Origin: Deltaproteobacteria bacterium UBA2957
GTDB lineage: Bacteria > Myxococcota_A > UBA796
NCBI GenBank assembly: GCA_002348535.1
Contig: DEBL01000367.1
Span: 1-19,229 of the forward strand
Direction of reading: 5' to 3'
DNA length: 19,229 nucleotides
Positions 14,084-19,229 of this stretch are shown piece by piece. Made by a program: the position numbers and the translations under genes. The notes below the pieces were generated by a model that did not search any database, was not told the DNA's origin, and worked only from the letters and a program-made list of their open reading frames with translations. How positions within the stretch are numbered: position 1 is the first letter of the stretch; each line of letters starts with the position of its first letter.

Positions 14084-15743
14084 AGTTTTTCAGGGTCAGC
14101 CTTCTGCGGGCTTGAAGGGATCCTTCGTATTCGACAATGCTGCCATCCGGGGTCTCAACGCGCACCCCATCGATGGTGTCGATGGATCCCAAACCAAGAT
14201 GGAACACGGGTTCAACGGCACCGCCAAAACTGGATGCGGTGTTGGTCCACCCGACCCAGGTTTCACCGTCCGCAAATACTTCGACTCGGCTCCCGTGTGG
14301 TGCGGCAATTTCAATCCATGCGTTGGCCGTGCACCCATCACTCATCAGCAGCATGGGCCGATGTTCGACGTCGCTGACAATGAAGTCAAGGACCCCATCG
14401 CCATTGTGGTCGGCCGCAACGATCGTCCGCCACGAACCCATCTGTCCAAACCCGTGGTGGTTTGCCAACTCGAACTGGCTCGGTGCCACTTGGCGGACCA
14501 CATTGAACGCCATGTCTTTGATGATTGGGTCGGCGGTGTGACTGTGCCAAAGGTCGCCCTCAGCCACTGCAATGTCCTGCAGTCCATCGTTGTCAAAGTC
14601 GACGAATATTGCGCCCCATGCCATCGACTCAATGGTTCCGTCCAAGGTATCGGCGCCGGTGGCTTGACCCACATCCACATAGGTCCCATCGTCCAGCTGT
14701 TGGAGCAAGGGGTTGCTCCCTGTACCCGCAATTATGAGGTCCGGACGACCGTCGCTGTTGAAGTCTCCGAGGCCCGCACCCATCCCATCATGCCGTACGT
14801 GGCAGAGACACTCATCATTGGCGAGCGTCAGGTCCCCATCGATATTGCGCAGAAAAAAGTTTCCCTCAGGTCGGGTCTCCGACTTCGTGCGAAACGACAC
14901 CAACTCGTTCACGACATAGATGTCCTGCCACCCATCGCCATCCCAATCAAACCATTGCACATCGAACCCTTTCTGATGGCCCCAGTCGGTGGGGACCACT
15001 TCAACGTCCGCAACAAACGTCCCGTCTCCAACCCCCCAAGCGATAAAGTCCATGCTGGCCATACCGCTGGCATCCGCGGCCGAGACGAGCACATAGGCAT
15101 CCTGAATGCCATCACGGTCGATATCCATGGGCTGAATCGACTTAATGTGGCCTCGACCCGTCTCATCTTCCCACTGCGCCGTCGGAAACGCCACCGGCTC
15201 CCACCCGGCCGGCAGATTCAGGAGCACCTTCTCGACCATGCCCCCGAATGTCAGGTCAAGTCGGCCATCATTGTTGAGGTCGGCCATCCCCATCTGTGTC
15301 AGTCCGTCTTCGATCGGCAGGTCCGACGGCGTAAAGCCCCCCTCGCCGCGGGTGTACAGGATGGGAGTCTGCCCATCAAACCCCATGACTACATCGAGAT
15401 CGCCATCCACATCAAAGTCAGCTACGGCGACCGAACCGTTCTCCGCGTGTTCCCCCATCCAAACCTCGGGAGACGCGAGGCCCCATTCGATGCCCACCTC
15501 GGAATACGACACCTCCGACAAGGGTGATTCACAACTGAGTACGGGGCCGATATCGAAATCGTCGGTCCCCGAAGGCTTGGAGTCAGTGCCGGTGTCGTCT
15601 GGCGACGCTTCATTCCATGGCTGACAACGGCCTTCTGAATCCGCACGATAGCCGTCGGCGCAGTCAACCGGGTCCGCCGTCGCGCATGCCGCCACACCCA
15701 GCACAGTGAAGCGGAACAAGGATTCAGCGAAACGCGTGTGCAT
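14082..15743 (-). CDS. FG-GAP/VCBS-repeat lipoprotein with UnbV-like C-terminus
   Basis: The 553-residue product begins with a lipoprotein signal (lipobox GVAAC, Cys20), a short Cys-containing segment and a DDTGTD-type acidic linker. Seven FG-GAP calcium loops follow, including DFDVDGDLD, DLNNDGRLD, DIDRDGIQD, DWDGDGWQD, DFNSDGRPD, DFDNDGLQD and DHNGDGVLD, consistent with a seven-bladed beta-propeller. The last 80 or so residues (WIEIAAPHGSRVEV, then FHLGLGS and VRVETPDGS) fit the ASPIC/UnbV domain that often closes such propellers. Known for the family: extracellular adhesion and matrix roles, calcium-dependent folding. The likely location is the cell surface; ligand unknown. The start ATG 15743 is clean for a signal peptide, though GAGG is only 2 nt away. 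It is divergent from the second MopE-type gene across 238 nt, in which I see no convincing gene. Confidence 0.87.
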   Translation of the reverse strand: MHTRFAESLFRFTVLGVAACATADPVDCADGYRADSEGRCQPWNEASPDDTGTDSKPSGTDDFDIGPVLSCESPLSEVSYSEVGIEWGLASPEVWMGEHAENGSVAVADFDVDGDLDVVMGFDGQTPILYTRGEGGFTPSDLPIEDGLTQMGMADLNNDGRLDLTFGGMVEKVLLNLPAGWEPVAFPTAQWEDETGRGHIKSIQPMDIDRDGIQDAYVLVSAADASGMASMDFIAWGVGDGTFVADVEVVPTDWGHQKGFDVQWFDWDGDGWQDIYVVNELVSFRTKSETRPEGNFFLRNIDGDLTLANDECLCHVRHDGMGAGLGDFNSDGRPDLIIAGTGSNPLLQQLDDGTYVDVGQATGADTLDGTIESMAWGAIFVDFDNDGLQDIAVAEGDLWHSHTADPIIKDMAFNVVRQVAPSQFELANHHGFGQMGSWRTIVAADHNGDGVLDFIVSDVEHRPMLLMSDGCTANAWIEIAAPHGSRVEVFADGETWVGWTNTASSFGGAVEPVFHLGLGSIDTIDGVRVETPDGSIVEYEGSLQARRRLTLKN

Positions 15744-15981
15744 GGCCTCATTGTGTCATGGACTGAACCAAGTTGCGGCCGGGGTCCACAATCGAGCGTC
15801 AAATGAGGCCTCCGCGACACGCCGAACCGGCTGAGGATAGAGGACGAAACCGTACATTGCGGTCCGATGCACCGAGAATCGTTCGGGTGTAGAGAGATGC
15901 GACCATTCTGATGCTGGATTACGATCCGAGTGGCTTCGGCGCGTCCAGCGCGCATTCACTCAGTCGAGACCCGGATCACTC

Positions 15982-17754
15982 ATGCGTCCTTCCCTCTCCC
16001 TTTTGTGCCTTCTCGCAGTCGGATGCATCAAAAATGACATTCCCCACGATGCCCGGGACTGGGGCTCCGATGAACCTGCGTCCGACGCCATGGATGAAGA
16101 CAACGATGGCTTTGACGCATCCGTCGACTGCAACGACAATGACCCCGCAATTCATCCAGATGCCGCCGAGGTCTGCGATGGCATCGACAACGACTGCGAC
16201 GCCCACATCGATGCCGATGACGAGGACGCAGAGGGGCTAATCTCCGCATTTAAAGACAATGACGGTGATGGGTCTGGCGACCCTGCCGCTCCCGTTGATG
16301 TCTGCGGGACGGACGAAGCGGGAGTTTCACCCAATGGCGACGATTGCAATGACGCCGATACGGATGTGTTTCCCGGCCAAGATGAACTGTGCGATGGAGT
16401 CGACAACGACTGCGATGGTCTGACCGATGCATCCGACCCGGGACTCGTGGATGGCATCACATTCTGGATCGACGCGGATAACGACACCTATGGCGACGCG
16501 ACGGACTCGGTAACGGACTGCACGGTACCCGAAGGCTATGCAGACAACGCATTGGACTGCGACGACACCGATGAACTCGAAGGACAACCCAGCGAGTGGT
16601 ACGTCGATTCTGATGCAGATGGGTTCGGCTCCGAAGTCGCTGGCGTCGCTTGCGATCCCGAACCGAGCTGGAGCGCCATCAATGGCGACTGCAATGACGA
16701 TGACGCAGCCGTAAACCCCGACGAGATCGATTATTGCGGCGACGACATCGACACAGACTGCAGCGGCGAGGAAGACGATTGGGGTCCGGACTGCATCAAC
16801 CTTGAACCGCAGGACATCATCGACGATCTGTCGTGCGTCAGCGAAGAAATCGAGTTCATCAGCACGGGCTTTGACGTGGAAGGCGATCACTTTTCCATTA
16901 GCTACGGCCCCAGCGGTAACTGGGTCAACCATGACACAGCCGCTGGACTCGAAATCAAGCCCACCGGGACCACGGACTTCACAGAAGTGATTTACGCCGG
17001 AACTGAACTGGATTTTGCCTTGTTCGAGAATGACGGTCGTACACACCCATTTGGGCACCCATCCGCATTCTCATTGTTCTACGATATTCATTGCTCTGCG
17101 AACATTCGAAGAGGCGACGTCATCGGCGCGGTTCACACCTTGAGACGCTCGTTTACACACCCTTCTGGCTTTTTGGCCTACATCGACCTGACAAAGAAGG
17201 AGCTGTGGAATGAGGCCGATGAGAGCGTGCTGATCGAGTACTCTGCCGCGCCGAGCACGATGGCTGGCAGCGTCAGCTTTACAGTCCAACGATTCCTCGA
17301 CTTCGACATCGATTGGTATTCCCCCCTTGATTTTTTCGAGAGCGGCACAGACTTCGATACCGAAGGTCGCATCTCGCTATCCACAGGTCCAATCACCGGA
17401 ACCACCGTGGCCATCGGCGCATGCGGCTCCGATAGCGCCGTGGGCTCGGTTGCCGAGTGGAGTTGGAGTCCAGTGACGACATCAATCACCGATGAGTTCT
17501 GCAATGCGGATTCATTCTCCAGCGACACTCCCACGATTATTGAGACCGAACTCACCTCAACGGGTTGGAGTGGGCACCCAAAGAAGCGATTCGTCATGAG
17601 CATCGGCGCGTCCCCGTCAGCCGCCAGTTCGGAATGGAATGCGGCCGCTGAACCCCTGTGCGGCGATGGCTGGGAGCCAAGTGTCGTGCCGTCCTATTCG
17701 GGGGGGTTCTGCGACGGTCGGATCGTAATCTACGACCCTTCTCCAGAACTCTAA
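15982..17754 (+). CDS. Second MopE-repeat lipoprotein with distinct C-terminal beta domain
   Basis: The 590-residue product starts MRPSLSLLCLLAVGC, a short lipoprotein signal with Cys15. Acidic MopE-type repeats cover about residues 35-275: four acidic loops (DEDNDGFD, DNDGDGSGD, DADNDTYGD, DSDADGFGS) and knots such as CDGIDNDCDAHID and CDGVDNDCDGLTD, the last diverged (YCGDDIDTDCSG). The remaining 310 or so residues are unlike the C-terminus of the other MopE-type protein: few Cys, rich in Ser, Thr, Gly and aromatic residues, with strand-like patterning. I recognise no family there. It is probably a calcium-stabilised stalk carrying a ligand-binding or structural head on the cell surface (inference). 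TACATT at 15853-15858 and TACGAT at 15920-15925 are possible -10 sites, neither convincing. A terminator-like hairpin lies right after the stop but is oriented for the minus strand. Confidence 0.85.
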   Translation: MRPSLSLLCLLAVGCIKNDIPHDARDWGSDEPASDAMDEDNDGFDASVDCNDNDPAIHPDAAEVCDGIDNDCDAHIDADDEDAEGLISAFKDNDGDGSGDPAAPVDVCGTDEAGVSPNGDDCNDADTDVFPGQDELCDGVDNDCDGLTDASDPGLVDGITFWIDADNDTYGDATDSVTDCTVPEGYADNALDCDDTDELEGQPSEWYVDSDADGFGSEVAGVACDPEPSWSAINGDCNDDDAAVNPDEIDYCGDDIDTDCSGEEDDWGPDCINLEPQDIIDDLSCVSEEIEFISTGFDVEGDHFSISYGPSGNWVNHDTAAGLEIKPTGTTDFTEVIYAGTELDFALFENDGRTHPFGHPSAFSLFYDIHCSANIRRGDVIGAVHTLRRSFTHPSGFLAYIDLTKKELWNEADESVLIEYSAAPSTMAGSVSFTVQRFLDFDIDWYSPLDFFESGTDFDTEGRISLSTGPITGTTVAIGACGSDSAVGSVAEWSWSPVTTSITDEFCNADSFSSDTPTIIETELTSTGWSGHPKKRFVMSIGASPSAASSEWNAAAEPLCGDGWEPSVVPSYSGGFCDGRIVIYDPSPEL

Positions 17755-17792
17755 ACCAAGAAAAAAGCCAGCCCCGAGGGGCTGGCCTTGGT
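17755..17792 (-). terminator. Strong intrinsic terminator for the lamin-tail gene
   Basis: GCCAGCCCC (17767-17775) and GGGGCTGGC (17778-17786) form a 9-bp perfect stem; on the minus strand it is followed by six T. Outer arms ACCAAG (17755-17760) and CTTGGT (17787-17792) extend the palindrome. On the plus strand the A-run precedes the hairpin, so termination should favour minus-strand transcripts, about 20 nt after that gene's stop. Confidence 0.85.
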
Positions 17793-17810
17793 CACGCAGT
17801 CGAACGACCG

Positions 17811-19229
17811 CTACAGGGGGCAGACACCGGCAGAGAAGGGTGTCCCTTCGTCGCCAGAAGTTCCGATGGAATCAGCACTGCCGGCTGTGCACCAGTTGGC
17901 AAGGTCATCGTTACCCTCCGGAGTTTCCGAACCGCCATCCAGCATGAATGAAGCGCCTGAGCGTTTCGCCGGAGCGCCGTCGTCCAAGTAGTTTGGCGTC
18001 GAGTCCAATACGCTATCGCCAAAGCTGATGGTTGCGGTGTCACCTGCACCCGAGTTGTTGAACGACAACGACCCGTAATGCCCGCTGGTTTCGAAGTCGT
18101 ATGCCCACCCAGAGCCATCCGAGACCCCCAACACGGCGTATTCGCCGGCTGCGATAATCGCATCGGTGGCCAACTCGGCCGAGCCCACATTGTCCTTAAT
18201 CACAATGCCATTCAGGTTTACAGTGCCGGATGTGAGGTTCTTGATCTCAATCCATTCGTTGGATGTGTCGCCACCCACACTCGGATCAAACATCAACTCC
18301 GTAATCACCAAATCACCCACGCTGACCTCAGGCATGCACAGATCGGCTGCACATTCGCCAGGAGGATCAATGCCGGGGCCGGTGTACACAACGTGGTCCA
18401 CAAGGTCGAACTCATCGCGAGGTTCAATCTTCCAGTTGTCAAATGAGTAGTGCAAAATGCCCGTGAGCGAAGCGATGGTATCCATTGGCCCGACCACTTC
18501 CGCCATCTCACTCCAGACCATATCGTCGATGTGCATGAAGCCGGCCAAGTCGCCTACATCAATGCTGTACTCGCCGTAGCCTTCGTCGGTGCCAATCACG
18601 ACATCGTCCACTCGGATCAGGCAGCCCTCCCAGGCTTCCCAATCGAGTTCTGTTGCCGCATCGATAGCATCGACCGTGACCGGTTCAACACTGTCAAGAG
18701 AAACAACGCCAGTGGCGATGTCCTCTTCTGATATCTGGATCTGGGTGGCGTCGCTGTATTCCGCCACAGTACCCGTAATGTTCACGACTGAACCGTGGCC
18801 AATGCCCAATTCGGTGCTGGATGTATCGTAAACGTAGACGCGGATGCCCGACCATTCTCCGCCGCCTGCATCTTGTACCCAGAACCCTTGGCCAGTGGAA
18901 CTGACTTTGGGATCAGTCGTAAGAACGACGGAAGTGAGCGTTACCGTCTCCCCGACCAAAACCTCGCCGTACTGGACGGACTTGACTGAACCTTCTGGGA
19001 ACATCGGTTCGGGGGCTCCAGTGTCGTCATCGCCAGTGGAACCGGTATCGTCGGCCATGGTTCCCGTGTCGTCGTCCATGGCGCCTGTATCATCGACCAT
19101 GAGTCCGGTGTCGTCGTCCATGGCGCCTGTATCATCGATCATGAGTCCGGTGTCGTCGTCCATGGCGCCCGTGTCCATGAAGCCAGTATCGTCGGCATCC
19201 GCGTCTGCATCCGCGTCGGCATCCGCATC
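17811..19229 (-). CDS. Lamin-tail-domain surface protein with acidic repeat linker (5' end outside window)
   Basis: Only the C-terminal 472 residues are visible; the frame is open through the right edge, so the start and any signal peptide lie outside. The visible part opens with an alternating Asp-Ala run and a DDTG-rich linker (first 75 or so residues). A region resembling OB-fold domains of the DUF5689/YhcR type follows (VGETVTLTSVVLTT, GFWVQDAGGG, VVNITGTVAEY). Next comes a lamin-tail domain: GDLVITELMFDPS, EWIEIKNLTSG, LNGIVIKDN, EYAVLG. It ends WCTAGSADSIGTSGDEGTP, a tail I associate with Myxococcota surface proteins. Such bacterial lamin-tail proteins are secreted and often accompany nucleases or esterases; no catalytic domain is visible here. 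Likely role: surface adhesion or scaffold (inference). A strong terminator follows the stop. Confidence 0.82.
   Translation of the reverse strand, partial: DADADADADADADDTGFMDTGAMDDDTGLMIDDTGAMDDDTGLMVDDTGAMDDDTGTMADDTGSTGDDDTGAPEPMFPEGSVKSVQYGEVLVGETVTLTSVVLTTDPKVSSTGQGFWVQDAGGGEWSGIRVYVYDTSSTELGIGHGSVVNITGTVAEYSDATQIQISEEDIATGVVSLDSVEPVTVDAIDAATELDWEAWEGCLIRVDDVVIGTDEGYGEYSIDVGDLAGFMHIDDMVWSEMAEVVGPMDTIASLTGILHYSFDNWKIEPRDEFDLVDHVVYTGPGIDPPGECAADLCMPEVSVGDLVITELMFDPSVGGDTSNEWIEIKNLTSGTVNLNGIVIKDNVGSAELATDAIIAAGEYAVLGVSDGSGWAYDFETSGHYGSLSFNNSGAGDTATISFGDSVLDSTPNYLDDGAPAKRSGASFMLDGGSETPEGNDDLANWCTAGSADSIGTSGDEGTPFSAGVCPL
19078..19161. repeat. Two 42-nt tandem repeats in the acidic linker
   Basis: Two copies (19078-19119 and 19120-19161) differ at a single base (GACC versus GATC), and a third partial copy begins at 19162. 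Each encodes 14 residues of the pattern MDDDTGLM-V/I-DDTGA. Diverged relatives continue down to about 19021. The near identity suggests recent duplication by slippage or unequal crossover. Confidence 0.88.
19191..19229. repeat. Hexanucleotide Asp-Ala repeat at the right edge
   Basis: Read on the minus strand, GAY-GCN codons alternate for 13 codons, giving an Asp-Ala run that reaches the window edge, so its full length is unknown. It is in frame with the lamin-tail gene. Confidence 0.85.

Noticed and set aside
13947..15527. Long plus-strand open frame opposite the FG-GAP/UnbV gene
   Set aside because: The minus-strand frame has a signal peptide, seven calcium loops and a UnbV end; the plus-strand product shows no domain.
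15744..15981. Possible small gene (minus strand, about 67 codons at 15756-15959) in the divergent gap
   Set aside because: No Shine-Dalgarno, signal, helix or family resemblance; the gap more likely holds the promoters of the two divergent genes.

Overview
The window is GC-rich, densely packed bacterial DNA with many GTG starts. Several features point to a Myxococcota-like (former Deltaproteobacteria) or similar lineage: secreted lipoproteins with Asp-rich MopE-type calcium/metal repeats, acidic linkers full of the tripeptide DTG, FG-GAP/UnbV and lamin-tail surface proteins, and an elongation factor G of the subtype otherwise known from spirochaetes, planctomycetes, delta-proteobacteria and mitochondria. 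This assignment is inference from gene content; there is no rRNA or other taxonomic marker here.

Left part (1-5.6 kb), envelope hydrolases. A sulfatase-superfamily protein (cut by the left edge) overlaps by 4 nt a polytopic membrane protein with a C-terminal SGNH hydrolase domain. Two microproteins too short for routine gene calling follow: a DUF5989-like gene on the minus strand and a single-pass membrane protein on the plus strand, the latter abutting a second SGNH gene. A third SGNH gene, a close relative of the second, faces it tail to tail with a 14-nt overlap. A fourth SGNH protein lies at 10.7-11.7 kb. All are predicted to act at the inner membrane or in the periplasm.

Middle part (5.6-10.7 kb), lipoproteins. 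In order: a peptide-N-glycosidase F-like lipoprotein with a thioredoxin-like N-terminus and an acidic insertion in its catalytic domain; a small Ala/Lys-rich lipoprotein with a strong Shine-Dalgarno; a Cys-rich lipoprotein whose signal peptide is encoded by the terminator hairpin of the gene before it; and a large MopE-repeat lipoprotein.

Right part (10.7-19.2 kb). An SGNH gene, a stand-alone fusA and an FG-GAP/UnbV lipoprotein all lie on the minus strand. A second MopE-repeat lipoprotein lies on the plus strand. A lamin-tail protein with tandem acidic repeats, cut by the right edge, is on the minus strand, and the gap before it holds a clear hairpin terminator.

The common theme is building and decorating the cell surface; only fusA is housekeeping. 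The items most worth a second look are the signal-peptide-encoding terminator (8023-8061), the modified PNGase F architecture, the overlooked DUF5989/microprotein pair, and the shared DTG linker across otherwise unrelated lipoproteins. No tRNA, rRNA, CRISPR array, insertion sequence, phage gene or plasmid function was seen.
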